Origin: Flavobacteriales bacterium UBA3364
Lineage (GTDB): Bacteria > Bacteroidota > Bacteroidia > Flavobacteriales_F > PHOS-HE28
Length of the DNA stretch: 42,245 bases
Direction of reading: 5' to 3'
Assembly (NCBI GenBank): GCA_002360495.1
Contig: DEQO01000121.1
Span: forward strand, 1-42,245
In this document: piece by piece, positions 8,236-16,902 of the stretch
How the letters are laid out: each line of letters begins with the position of its first letter
Position numbering within the stretch: the first letter of the stretch is position 1
The notes under the pieces: generated by a model
What the model was told of the DNA's origin: nothing
What the model saw: only the letters and a program-made list of their open reading frames with translations
Database searches by the model: none
Position numbers and translations under genes: made by a program

Positions 8236-8407
8236 GGTTGTCGTCTTTGTATCGGTCTACACTACAATGACGACAGGGGTTGGCGGACGGTTGCCGCTGA
8301 AGGTGCACGGATCAACACTTTTTAGGAAGTCAGGGAATGGAGCAATAACAGGCCTTTCCGCACGTTGGGGCGCCCCATGACCGGGGAACCGCGAGCACTG
8401 GAGCTTG

Positions 8408-9376
8408 CTATGGCTTGATGAAGCGCGCGTGCCGTGTGCTTCCGGGATCCCTTATCAGGACCGCATAGGCACCGGAGGCGAGACCGAAAAGCAGGATCCG
8501 TTCACCCTGCCGCTGTAAATGGAACGCACGCCCTGATGCATCGATGATCGACAGCTGTGCTTGCTGATCGAGACCCGGAACGGTAAGCACATCGGCGACG
8601 GGATCGAAGGAGATCGGCAGCACCTCAGCACCTTCGTTCGACGCGGGTACACCAAGCGTGAGGCACAATTCGGCGGCGAGCGGCTCGAAATAGGCCACCA
8701 CATCGGGATAGTGGAAGACGCCGTTCGGTGGGTAATAGCAACTCGGTATCACGTTGTGGCAACCGCTCCAGAACATGACATCCTCATCGTCCCAAAGGCT
8801 GTCGGGCACCTGCCACATCGTAGGATGGAAGGCATCGCCGATCATGCCATAGATGAAGGCGCTGCCGTGGCAGGGAACGATCCCGTAATAGTGTGCGATC
8901 AAACTGCGGAACCAGCGGGTCCACGATACTCCGTGATCGAAACTCCGCAACACCTCCGATTCATAGTACCGGTTGAAGAGGTAGGCCACACCATCCGGGG
9001 TGATGTCCATCTGGTTCACGCTGGCCTCCTCCGTGGCCGGTAGGAAACTCCCATCCACGTACCAGTTCTCTCCAGCGTCGGTGGTGCGCCAAAGCGTGGT
9101 GGTATGGCCGATGTATCGGCTGCCGACCAGCACGTACCAATCGCGGGAAGACCAGTGGTCCACATCGCGGATGTAGAGGTCCGGGTCATCGGGCACGGTG
9201 AAGTCGCGAACGACCGTGGTATCGGCCGGCAGGGCCAGGTAAAGCACATGGCGTGAAGCGATCAGCACGGTATCACCACCGACGTTGTAGCTCGTGCTAT
9301 CGTTCAGCTCCCATTGTCGTTGGCCGAAGGCCACGCTGGTGATGAACACAAAGAAGGAGAGTGCAAGGTGTCGCAT
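8408..9376 (-). CDS. Secreted BNR/sialidase-like repeat protein with T9SS sorting domain
   Basis: 322 residues from ATG 9376, where a signal peptide begins (MRHLALSFFVFITSVAFGQ); the upstream ATG at 9442 would bury it. The middle reads as beta-propeller blades of the BNR/photosystem-assembly type: TTLWRTTDAGENWYVDGSFL and SEVLRSFDHGVSWTRWFRS carry the DxGxxW pattern. The end (SIIDASGRAF, LASGAYAVLI, RHARFIKP) is a type A T9SS C-terminal domain, which directs export through the Por machinery and surface anchoring. The substrate is unknown. It is divergent from the 9469 gene. Confidence 0.82.
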   Translation of the reverse strand: MRHLALSFFVFITSVAFGQRQWELNDSTSYNVGGDTVLIASRHVLYLALPADTTVVRDFTVPDDPDLYIRDVDHWSSRDWYVLVGSRYIGHTTTLWRTTDAGENWYVDGSFLPATEEASVNQMDITPDGVAYLFNRYYESEVLRSFDHGVSWTRWFRSLIAHYYGIVPCHGSAFIYGMIGDAFHPTMWQVPDSLWDDEDVMFWSGCHNVIPSCYYPPNGVFHYPDVVAYFEPLAAELCLTLGVPASNEGAEVLPISFDPVADVLTVPGLDQQAQLSIIDASGRAFHLQRQGERILLFGLASGAYAVLIRDPGSTRHARFIKP

Positions 9377-9441
9377 TGCGGTGTCCAAGCTAGGACGAAC
9401 GAAGTTGGCATTGCGCTGCCTGGCCTGGCTTAGCAGCGCCA

Positions 9442-9449
9442 TATCTTCA
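9442..9449 (+). promoter_or_regulatory. Possible -7 box TATCTTCA for the delta-60 repeat gene
   Basis: Lies 19 nt before the ATG at 9469. On the opposite strand TAGCTTGG (9392-9385) precedes the divergent gene at 9376. Both are imperfect matches to TAnnTTTG. Confidence 0.35.
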
Positions 9450-9468
9450 ACCGATCAAAACACGAGCC

Positions 9469-11019
9469 ATGCACAACACTACCCGGGCCTTCCTCCTTAT
9501 CGCCGTGCTCAGCTTCCCGTTCAACGGCCGCTGCCAGAGCTTTGGGACCATCGATGAGAGCTACGCGAGCAGTGGTGTAGCCATCTTCAACGACCACGGG
9601 TCGGAGTACCCCTTGGACCTGGTACTGCGGCCGAACGGTTCGGAATACATCCTGAGCGTGGATATCGACCTCGGTACAGCGACCATTCTAGCGGTCACCC
9701 CGGAAGGGAGCCCGGATAACTCCTTCAGTGGCGACGGGTGGCTCTCCGTCTCCTCCCCGAACGAGGATGTCGGCTTCCTCGATGGCAAGGTGGATGCCAG
9801 TGGTCGTTTGGTGGTGTTCGGTGGCGTTGGCCCGGAAGAACCCGACTTCGATCCATTGATCCAGCGCTACCAGACGAATGGCTCCCTGGATGCCTCCTTC
9901 GGTGGTCCGCAGGGTTTGCGCCTGTCCTATCCTGGTGGCGCCGTCGCCGTGGATGGTGCGATCCTGCTCGATGGCAAGATGGTCGTGCTGTTACAGTCCT
10001 TCGGCGAAAACAGTGCGGTCCTGGTCAAGCTCAGCAGCACCGGACAAGTGGAAACAGGTTTCGGCACCAATGGATATGCGCTCATTGCACCGCTCGCCGG
10101 AATGGAAGTGCAGCCGGAACACCTTTTGGTCCTGCCGAGCGGCAAGTTCATGGTAGGCGCCAACATGGATCCAGTGGACGAGGGCACATCGCCCGCGTGC
10201 TTCGTCCAACTCACCGCGACCGGGGAACTGGACGGTTCATTCGGCGAGGATGGCTGGCTCGTGATCGATCTTGCACCCGGCACCCAGCCCTGGCTGGACC
10301 AGACCTTCCTTGCGGATATGGGGCTGCTACCCGGTGGCGATGTCTCCGCGATCCTGAGCGCACCCTCTTTCGAGGAGTTGGATCAGTTGGTCTCCATACA
10401 AATACCCGCGGACGGTGCGGATGGATGCTTGGGCCTGGATCCGGTCACAGAAGAGGGCTACCAGGCCGAGTGCGCCGTAACCCTGGCCGGTGGGACTGCA
10501 CTTGTATGTAGCTCGCTTTACAACAATGAGAGTCGTGTGGCACATGTGATCGGGGATTGCCACGTGGATCAAAGCCTTGGTGGTACGGGCTTCATTCCGA
10601 TGACAGGCTTGGCCAGCCTGAATGCCTATCCGGAAGTGATGGTGCGTCGCAACGATGGGCGTGTGGACGTGTTGATGAGCGTCTTTTCACTCGTGGGGCC
10701 GAGCTACTCCGTCATCGTGCGCCTGCATGCGGATGATGTGGCAGGCGTAGCTGATGCCGGGGCAAGCGCGGCAGTGTTGCGCATCGAGCCGCAACCGGTC
10801 ACTGGGGATGTGCTCCACATCCGCTCAATTGGTGCCTTGGACAAAAGCCTGCAACTGGTGGGTTTGGATGGCCGATGGGTGACCGATCCACGTTCCACGG
10901 TCAACAGTGATGGGCGTTACCGGGTGGAGATCCCACCGGTCGTCGGCAACGGCACCTATATACTGCGTGGAATGGTGGATGCGCATCCATTCGCACGCGC
11001 GGTGATCGTGCAGCGATAG
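9469..11019 (+). CDS. Secreted delta-60 repeat (DUF5122) protein with T9SS sorting domain
   Basis: 516 residues with a signal peptide (MHNTTRAFLLIAVLSFPFNG, cut near RCQS). Repeated segments such as GSPDNSFSGDGWL, GSLDASFGG, GQVETGFGTNGYA and GELDGSFGEDGWL, each preceded by a strand-rich PSGKFMVGA-like stretch, mark delta-60/DUF5122 beta-propeller blades. The C-terminus (LQLVGLDGRWV, GTYILRGMV, FARAVIVQR) is a T9SS sorting domain. The family is found widely in secreted proteins of Bacteroidetes and has no defined biochemical role. It is followed closely (56 bp) by the lipoprotein gene, which has its own -7-like box. Confidence 0.88.
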   Translation: MHNTTRAFLLIAVLSFPFNGRCQSFGTIDESYASSGVAIFNDHGSEYPLDLVLRPNGSEYILSVDIDLGTATILAVTPEGSPDNSFSGDGWLSVSSPNEDVGFLDGKVDASGRLVVFGGVGPEEPDFDPLIQRYQTNGSLDASFGGPQGLRLSYPGGAVAVDGAILLDGKMVVLLQSFGENSAVLVKLSSTGQVETGFGTNGYALIAPLAGMEVQPEHLLVLPSGKFMVGANMDPVDEGTSPACFVQLTATGELDGSFGEDGWLVIDLAPGTQPWLDQTFLADMGLLPGGDVSAILSAPSFEELDQLVSIQIPADGADGCLGLDPVTEEGYQAECAVTLAGGTALVCSSLYNNESRVAHVIGDCHVDQSLGGTGFIPMTGLASLNAYPEVMVRRNDGRVDVLMSVFSLVGPSYSVIVRLHADDVAGVADAGASAAVLRIEPQPVTGDVLHIRSIGALDKSLQLVGLDGRWVTDPRSTVNSDGRYRVEIPPVVGNGTYILRGMVDAHPFARAVIVQR

Positions 11020-11060
11020 CCATCCCCGTGGTCAACGGTGCGCGGACCGGGCCTTTCCCC

Positions 11061-11068
11061 TATTTTAG
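11061..11068 (+). promoter_or_regulatory. -7 promoter box TATTTTAG, leaderless-type
   Basis: The box ends 7 nt before the ATG at 11076 and supports this start over ATG 11028. Confidence 0.45.
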
Positions 11069-11075
11069 CCGGGCC

Positions 11076-11462
11076 ATGAGGTTTCCCTCCCTACTTGCTT
11101 TTGTCCCGGCTTTATTGTTGGTGGGCTGCTCCACGCACAAATACGTGGCCAGCACACATCCCAACGGCAAGCCCGAAGTGGTGATCTACCTGAAGGGTGA
11201 AGGGGACGATGCCGAGAAAGTGATGGAGAAGGTCTACTACCCCAACGGCCAAATGGAATACGTCGGCCATTTCGAGAAAGGGGTGGAACACGGTGAGTGG
11301 CTCTACTACTATGAGAACGGCACGAAGAAGTTCCTGGAGAACTGGGACCACGGCGTGGAGCACGGCGTGAACCTGGATTTCTCACCCGACGGCCAGGTGT
11401 ACCGCGAGTTGCATTACGACCACGGCAAGTTGGTGAAGGAGGTGGACAAGTCGAGGGAGTAG
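11076..11462 (+). CDS. MORN/YwqK-repeat lipoprotein
   Basis: 128 residues from ATG 11076. The N-terminus MRFPSLLAFVPALLLVGCS is a lipoprotein signal with the lipobox LVGC, so Cys18 would be lipidated. The mature part has repeats of the toxin-antitoxin YwqK/MORN-2 kind: HPNGKPEVVIYLKG, YPNGQMEYVGHFEKGVEHG, EWLYYYENGTKKFLENWDHG and a final SPDGQVYRELHYDHGKL. The NG or DG turn followed by a strand is the repeat core. Such lipoproteins are common in Bacteroidetes and have no proven function. The upstream ATG at 11028 lies before the signal and the -7 box, so it was rejected. Confidence 0.85.
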   Translation: MRFPSLLAFVPALLLVGCSTHKYVASTHPNGKPEVVIYLKGEGDDAEKVMEKVYYPNGQMEYVGHFEKGVEHGEWLYYYENGTKKFLENWDHGVEHGVNLDFSPDGQVYRELHYDHGKLVKEVDKSRE

Positions 11463-11485
11463 GTGCACACCCTCATCACACCGCG

Positions 11486-12709
11486 ATGAGCGCCGGCATT
11501 TCCTGGAGCCGTTACCCCGGCCGCTTCATGATCATCCTCGGCACGGTCATGCTGCTGCTCTTCATAGTGGAGCACATCAACGGGCGTTTCTGGTTGAACG
11601 ATTTCCGCGTGTATTATGGTGCGGGAGAGTCGTTGCTGAACGGCGAACCATTGTACGGTGTGGCGCATGGCCTGGGCACCGGGGTGTACAAGTACGCTCC
11701 CGTATTGGCAGCGTTCTACGCCTTGTTCGCGCTGCTCCCCTACCCCATTGCAGCCTCTCTGCAATACATCCTTATCGCACTGGCCTTCCTGGACGGTTCA
11801 CGACGCATTGATCGGCTGGTGCGGGATCGCCTGTTGAACGGACGAGCAGCAAGCTACTGGCCGCTGTTCCTGACCGGGCTGGTCTGTGTTGTACACCTCC
11901 ATCGTGAACTGCATCTGGGCAACATCAATATGATGCTGCTCTGGTCGCTCATCGTGGCCTTGGAATATGTACTGGCCGAGCGTTCCACCTTGGGCGGCAT
12001 CATCCTCGGCGCTGCCATGCTGGCGAAACCGCACTTCGTGGTACTGTTGCCGTTGCTGGTGTTGCGCGGGAAATTCCGGGTCACGACGATCGCGATGGGA
12101 ACGATCATGCTCGGTGCATTCCTGCCTTCGCTCTTCCTGGGATGGGAAGGCAACCGTGCCGTTCACCGCGATTGGCTGGGTGCCATGGCCGAACACAATT
12201 CCGCATTGATCTATACAGGCGGGGATGACTACAGGAGCGTGAACACGTTGTATTCCTTCCTGCACCGCAGCGTGCTGAAGTATTCCATGGGGCCAAGTGC
12301 CTTGGAAGCGTATACAGTGCTCGGCGTAGTTGCGCTATTGTTCGGTGCATTCGTCCTCTGGAACAAGCGGCGGAACACGGATGCATCGCGCAGCTTCGCC
12401 TTCGAGTTCCTGTTGCTCGTTGCATTGGTCCCCAGTATCACGCTGACGGATACCGAGCACTTCCTGCTGGCCATGCCGCTGGTCGCCTATCTGATGCATC
12501 AGCTCGTACCACGACCCGCTCCGCGTTGGCTGCCCTGGATCGCAGTGCCCATCCTGTTCGCATACGGCGGGAATTGGGAAGATGCACTTGGGCCCTTCTC
12601 CGCACGGATGATCCATTTCGGCTTGCTGGGCATAGGCAGCTTCAGTTCGTTGGTGCTCTGCGCCATCCTGTTCGTTCGATCGAACCATTCCACCGACAAG
12701 GTGTCATAG
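11486..12709 (+). CDS. GT87-family (DUF2029) membrane glycosyltransferase
   Basis: 407 residues with about 9-10 hydrophobic spans. The first loop after TM1 holds LNDFRVYYGAGESLLNGEPL followed by YKYAPVLAAFYALFALLPYP, the signature of DUF2029/GT87 enzymes (GT-C fold, acidic residue in the first extracytoplasmic loop). The middle contains LHLGNINMMLLWSLI and AMLAKPHFVVLLPLLVLRG, which also match the family. Known members are polyprenyl-phosphate-mannose-dependent mannosyltransferases in Actinobacteria; the sugar and acceptor here cannot be told. It starts 23 bp after the lipoprotein gene and may be co-transcribed with it and with the serine hydrolase downstream. Confidence 0.85.
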   Translation: MSAGISWSRYPGRFMIILGTVMLLLFIVEHINGRFWLNDFRVYYGAGESLLNGEPLYGVAHGLGTGVYKYAPVLAAFYALFALLPYPIAASLQYILIALAFLDGSRRIDRLVRDRLLNGRAASYWPLFLTGLVCVVHLHRELHLGNINMMLLWSLIVALEYVLAERSTLGGIILGAAMLAKPHFVVLLPLLVLRGKFRVTTIAMGTIMLGAFLPSLFLGWEGNRAVHRDWLGAMAEHNSALIYTGGDDYRSVNTLYSFLHRSVLKYSMGPSALEAYTVLGVVALLFGAFVLWNKRRNTDASRSFAFEFLLLVALVPSITLTDTEHFLLAMPLVAYLMHQLVPRPAPRWLPWIAVPILFAYGGNWEDALGPFSARMIHFGLLGIGSFSSLVLCAILFVRSNHSTDKVS

Positions 12710-12732
12710 TTCCAGCCTCCAATACGGACCAT

Positions 12733-14040
12733 ATGCACACGAGACTGACCACGTTCTTACTGCTCATATCCTCGGCATTGTCAGCGCAGGAGATCTACTT
12801 CCCACCGAACGAGGCAAGCGCTGGTTGGGAGACCGTTGATCCCGCCAGCCTGGGATGGTGCGAGGACCAGATCCCCCCGCTGATCGACTTCATTGAAGAG
12901 AGCAACAGTAAGGCTTTCATCGTCCTGAAGGATGGCCGCATCGCGATCGAGCACTACGTGGGCACCTTCACGCAGGACAGTGTGTGGTACTGGGCATCCG
13001 CAGGAAAATCACTGACCGCATTCCTTGTCGGCACCGCGCAGGAGGACGGCCTGTTGGACATCAACGAACCCAGCAGCAACTACCTCGGTACCGGCTGGAC
13101 CAGTTGCACGCCGGAACAGGAAGCTGCGATAACCGTGCGCAACCAACTGACCATGACCACCGGCTTGGACGACGGCACCGGCGATCTGGACTGCACCGAT
13201 CCCGCTTGCCTGCAATATCTGGCCCCACCTGGAACTCGATGGGCGTATTACAATGCACCCTACACCAAGTTGGATGGCGTGATCGCAGCGGCCACGGGCT
13301 CAACCTTGAACGGCTATGTGTACAACACCTTGGGCCAGACCACCGGCATGCTGGGCCTCTACCTTACCGTTGGTGCCAACAACGTCTTCTTCAGCACCCC
13401 GCGCAACATGGCCCGCTTCGGTCTGCTGGCGATGAACAACGGTAACTGGAACGGAACGCCTATCATGAGCGATGCCGATTACTTCCACGACATGGTAACG
13501 CCCTCGCAAGCACTGAACGAGTCCTACGGATACCTCTGGTGGTTGAACGGCCAGGACAGCTACAAACTACCCGGCCTGCAGGTGGACTTCCCCGGACCAC
13601 TGATGCCCGATGCGCCCATGGAAGCGTACAACGCGATGGGCAAGAACGGCCAGGTGATCAACGTAGTGCCCTCGCAGGGCTTGGTTGTGATCCGCATGGG
13701 GAACCTGCCCGGTGGGATCTTCGTGCCGAACGTGTACAACAACGAGATCTGGCAACACTTGAATGCGGTGATCTGTAACAGCACCGGTGTCGCTGATGGA
13801 AGAACAGGCACTGACCAACGCCCGGTCTTCCCCGTTCCCGCGAACGATCTACTTCATGTGGAGCTGACCGGAAGCGCATTCGAAGCGGTGGAAGCCATTG
13901 GCATGGACGGCAGACGCCATCCGTTAACGTGGTCCGGCGATGCAGTGAATGTGCAAGCTCTCGATCAAGGGGCCTACATCTTGCGCATGGGAATGTCCGA
14001 TGGTAGCGTCGCTCTTCAACGTTTCCTGATCGTCCGCTGA
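12733..14040 (+). CDS. Secreted serine hydrolase (class C beta-lactamase/PBP fold) with T9SS sorting domain
   Basis: 435 residues from ATG 12733, which opens a signal peptide (MHTRLTTFLLLISSALSAQ); the longer frame to 12526 overlaps the GT87 gene. The three catalytic motifs of the beta-lactamase-related serine hydrolases are present: S89-A-G-K92 (SxxK), Y172-Y-N174 (YxN) and K304-N-G306 (KTG-like). The family includes esterases, DD-peptidases and 6-aminohexanoate hydrolases, so the substrate is open. Residues about 355-435 (RPVFPVPANDLLHVELTGSA to ILRMGMSD and FLIVR) are a T9SS C-terminal domain, so the enzyme acts outside the cell. Its stop lies 5 bp from that of the convergent aminotransferase. 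Confidence 0.9.
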   Translation: MHTRLTTFLLLISSALSAQEIYFPPNEASAGWETVDPASLGWCEDQIPPLIDFIEESNSKAFIVLKDGRIAIEHYVGTFTQDSVWYWASAGKSLTAFLVGTAQEDGLLDINEPSSNYLGTGWTSCTPEQEAAITVRNQLTMTTGLDDGTGDLDCTDPACLQYLAPPGTRWAYYNAPYTKLDGVIAAATGSTLNGYVYNTLGQTTGMLGLYLTVGANNVFFSTPRNMARFGLLAMNNGNWNGTPIMSDADYFHDMVTPSQALNESYGYLWWLNGQDSYKLPGLQVDFPGPLMPDAPMEAYNAMGKNGQVINVVPSQGLVVIRMGNLPGGIFVPNVYNNEIWQHLNAVICNSTGVADGRTGTDQRPVFPVPANDLLHVELTGSAFEAVEAIGMDGRRHPLTWSGDAVNVQALDQGAYILRMGMSDGSVALQRFLIVR

Positions 14041-14045
14041 GGAAT

Positions 14046-15314
14046 TCAGGCGAACTGCCGGACGCTGAGTGCGATGATGTTCACGCATTCCATCAACTGC
14101 TCTTCGGTGATCACCAAGGGCGGCGCAAAGCGGATGATGTCACCGTGCGTTGGCTTTGCAAGAAGCCCATTGTCGCGAAGCAGCAAGCACAATTCCCAAG
14201 CGGTCTTCGGCGAACCATCCGCCGCGGTGCGTGGCTCGATCACCAAAGCGTTGAGCAGTCCTTTGCCGCGAACGAGCTTCACGAAGTCATACTGGTCCAC
14301 GAGCTTCTGCATCTCGGCACGGAAGATCTTCCCGAGCCGCTGCGTGTTGGCGATCAATCCTTCATCCTTCACGATCGCGAGCGCTTCAATGGCCAGCTTC
14401 GCTCCCATCGGGTTTCCACCGTACGTACTGCCATGCGTACCGGGGGTGAAGACATCCATGACCTCGTGGCGGGACAGTACGGCGCTCACCGGGTACATAC
14501 CACCGCTCAAGGCCTTCGCCAGGATCACCACATCGGGACGTTTCGCCGGATCGCGTTCCTCATCGGCAATGCCGCATAACAAACGCCCGGTACGCGCGAT
14601 CCCGGTCTGGATCTCGTCGCAGATGAAGAGCACATTGCGCTTCTTGCATGCAGCGATCGCTTTCTCCACGTAGTCGTCGGCAGGCGTGTACACGCCCTTC
14701 TCCCCTTGGATCGGTTCCACGAGGAAGGCGCACACGTTCGGATCTTCCAAGGCCTTCTCCAGTGCTGGGATATCATCGTAGGCGATCACCTCGAAACCCG
14801 GAGTGAATGGCCCGAAGCCACCCTGGCTATCGGGATCGGTGCTCATGCTGATGATGCTGATCGTGCGTCCATGGAAGTTGCCTTCGCACACGACCACCTT
14901 CGCCTGGTCCCTTGGGATCCCCTTCTTCTCGTAGCCCCACTTGCGGGCCATCTTGACCGCCGTTTCAACGGCTTCCGCTCCGGTGTTCATCGGGAGCATC
15001 TTCTCATACCCGAAGGTCTCGCATACCACGCGGGCGTAATCGCCCAGCACGCTGTTGTAGAACGCACGACTGGTCAGCGTCATGCGCGCAGCTTGCTCCT
15101 GCATCACCTTGACGAGCCGTGGGTGGCAATGGCCTTGGTTCACGGCACTATAGGCGCTCAGGAGATCGTAGTAGCGTTTGCCCTCCACATCCCACACGAA
15201 AACGCCCAGTCCACTATCCAGGACAACAGGCAAAGGATGGTAGTTGTGCGCACCGAAGCGTTCCTCCAATTCGATGGCACGCTGGGTCTTGGAACGGATG
15301 CTGGTCTCCTGCAT
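14046..15314 (-). CDS. rocD: Ornithine--oxo-acid aminotransferase
   Basis: 422 residues from ATG 15314; the longer frame to 15575 would overlap rlmD. A class III PLP aminotransferase that moves the delta-amino group of ornithine to 2-oxoglutarate, giving glutamate semialdehyde. Diagnostic segments: AHNYHPLPVVLDSGLGVFVW, LLSAYSAVNQGHCHPRLVKV, NTGAEAVETAVKMARKWGYE, EGNFHGRTISIISMSTD, EPIQGEKGVYTPADDY, CDEIQTGIARTG and ILAKALSGGMYPVSAVL, where K267 is the PLP lysine. YHPLPVV and the PIQGEKGV segment fit ornithine rather than acetylornithine enzymes. Cytosolic, arginine/proline metabolism. The promoter is TACTTTTG, 37 nt upstream. Confidence 0.95.
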   Translation of the reverse strand: MQETSIRSKTQRAIELEERFGAHNYHPLPVVLDSGLGVFVWDVEGKRYYDLLSAYSAVNQGHCHPRLVKVMQEQAARMTLTSRAFYNSVLGDYARVVCETFGYEKMLPMNTGAEAVETAVKMARKWGYEKKGIPRDQAKVVVCEGNFHGRTISIISMSTDPDSQGGFGPFTPGFEVIAYDDIPALEKALEDPNVCAFLVEPIQGEKGVYTPADDYVEKAIAACKKRNVLFICDEIQTGIARTGRLLCGIADEERDPAKRPDVVILAKALSGGMYPVSAVLSRHEVMDVFTPGTHGSTYGGNPMGAKLAIEALAIVKDEGLIANTQRLGKIFRAEMQKLVDQYDFVKLVRGKGLLNALVIEPRTAADGSPKTAWELCLLLRDNGLLAKPTHGDIIRFAPPLVITEEQLMECVNIIALSVRQFA

Positions 15315-15351
15315 GGCTTGATGGGCGCGGTAAGTCTGGCCTACGGGCGCG

Positions 15352-15359
15352 CAAAAGTA
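15352..15359 (-). promoter_or_regulatory. rocD -7 box TACTTTTG
   Basis: A perfect TAnnTTTG match on the minus strand, 37 nt before the rocD ATG. Only 3 bp (GGG) separate it from the oppositely directed rlmD box. Confidence 0.65.
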
Positions 15360-15362
15360 GGG

Positions 15363-15370
15363 TATCTTCG
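15363..15370 (+). promoter_or_regulatory. rlmD -7 box TATCTTCG
   Basis: Plus-strand box 38 nt before the rlmD ATG at 15409, back to back with the rocD box. Each promoter's upstream element would lie in the other's transcribed region. Confidence 0.5.
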
Positions 15371-15408
15371 GCGCCCTGTTGCGCAGCCCGCAACACGGAC
15401 ATCGCGCC

Positions 15409-16869
15409 ATGCGTTGGACAAAGACACGAGAGCCATTGTATTGGGAGAACCTGGAGATCATCAGTGCCGGGGCACAAGGGAAGGCTATCGCGAAGCACGA
15501 TGGAATGGTCGTCTTTATCACCGGTGCCGTGCCGGGCGATGTCGTGGACGTGCGCGTGACGAAGAGGAAGTCCAACTACGCCGAAGCGATCACCACGCGG
15601 ATCGTGTCACCCTCCGCGGATCGGGCACAACCGTTCTGCAGGCATTTCGGCACCTGCGGTGGTTGCAAGTGGCAGGACCTCTCCTACCCCAAACAACTCG
15701 AGTACAAGCAGCAGCAGGTCATCGATAATCTGGAACGCCTGGGTGGATTGACACTGCCCGCGGTAACACCGATCATGCCATCCGCTGGCCTGACACAATA
15801 CCGCAACAAGCTGGAATTCACGTTCTGCAACAGTCGGTGGTTCACCAAAGAGGAAGTGGACAATGATCAGCGAGGCGAGGATAGGAACGCACTGGGCTTC
15901 CACATCCCCATGCGTTTCGACCGCGTGCTGGACATCACCGAATGCCACCTGCAACCGGTACCGAGTGATGCCATTCGCAACTTCTTCCGCGAACACGCGC
16001 GCGTGCATGGCCTCACGTTCTACGACCAGCGGGAACATGTCGGCTTCCTGCGCACGCTGTTGATCCGCACCACGACCACCGGCGAAACGATGGTACTACT
16101 CGCCGTAGGCCACGAGGATGTAGTGGCCCGGGAACGCGCTTTGGCGGCACTGCTGGTCGCGTTCCCTCAACTGACCTCCGTACTCTGGACGGTGAACACG
16201 AAGAAGAACGACACGATCTACGACCTCGACATCCATGTCTTCCACGGTCGTGATCACCTCGTGGAGGAACTTCCCGATGGACCGCGCGGGCGTCCGTTGA
16301 AGTTCCGGATCGGCCCGAAGACCTTCTTCCAGACCAATCCGCAGCAGACCATCGCCATGTACAAGCTCACCCGCGATCTGGCCGGACTGACCGGAGCGGA
16401 GAACGTGTACGACCTATACTGTGGGGCAGGCAGCATCACCCTCTACCTGGCAGGCGCTGCCAGGCACGTCGCCGGTGTGGAACTGGTTCCCGAAAGCGTA
16501 GCCGATGCCAGGGTGAACGCTGCGTTCAACGACATCACCAACGTGAGCTTCACTGCCGGGGACATGAAGAAAGTATTGGACCCGGCGTTCGTGGCGCAAA
16601 ACGGCAAACCCGACGTAGTGGTGACCGACCCACCGCGTGCGGGCATGGATGAACCGGTCGTTCGCCACCTGTTGGAACTGGCTCCAACGCGCATCGTTTA
16701 TGTGAGTTGTAATCCCGCAACGCAAGCCCGCGATCTGGCGATCCTGAACGATCGGTACGCGATCGACTTCGTACAACCCGTGGACATGTTCCCCCATACG
16801 TATCACGTGGAGAACGTGGTGCGCCTGCAACAACGTGACCGGTCCGATGCTTGGTCCCGATCGGAATAG
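15409..16869 (+). CDS. rlmD: 23S rRNA (uracil-5-)-methyltransferase RlmD/RumA family
   Basis: 486 residues. A TRAM domain at the N-terminus (about 14-66) is followed by the four [4Fe-4S] cysteines C77, C83, C86 (CRHFGTCGGCKWQ) and C179 (DITECHL). The SAM-binding motif DLYCGAGSITLYLA is at 335-348, DPPRAG at 407-412, and the catalytic YVSCNPATQARDL at 431-443 has nucleophile C434. It methylates a uracil in 23S rRNA (U1939 in E. coli RlmD; RlmCD-type enzymes also U747, so the exact site is uncertain). ATG 15409 is used because an upstream ATG at 15379 would add only 10 residues. Divergent from rocD. Confidence 0.92.
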   Translation: MRWTKTREPLYWENLEIISAGAQGKAIAKHDGMVVFITGAVPGDVVDVRVTKRKSNYAEAITTRIVSPSADRAQPFCRHFGTCGGCKWQDLSYPKQLEYKQQQVIDNLERLGGLTLPAVTPIMPSAGLTQYRNKLEFTFCNSRWFTKEEVDNDQRGEDRNALGFHIPMRFDRVLDITECHLQPVPSDAIRNFFREHARVHGLTFYDQREHVGFLRTLLIRTTTTGETMVLLAVGHEDVVARERALAALLVAFPQLTSVLWTVNTKKNDTIYDLDIHVFHGRDHLVEELPDGPRGRPLKFRIGPKTFFQTNPQQTIAMYKLTRDLAGLTGAENVYDLYCGAGSITLYLAGAARHVAGVELVPESVADARVNAAFNDITNVSFTAGDMKKVLDPAFVAQNGKPDVVVTDPPRAGMDEPVVRHLLELAPTRIVYVSCNPATQARDLAILNDRYAIDFVQPVDMFPHTYHVENVVRLQQRDRSDAWSRSE

Positions 16870-16902
16870 TTCGTTCCTTGGATCCGACACAAACCCTTCA
16901 GC

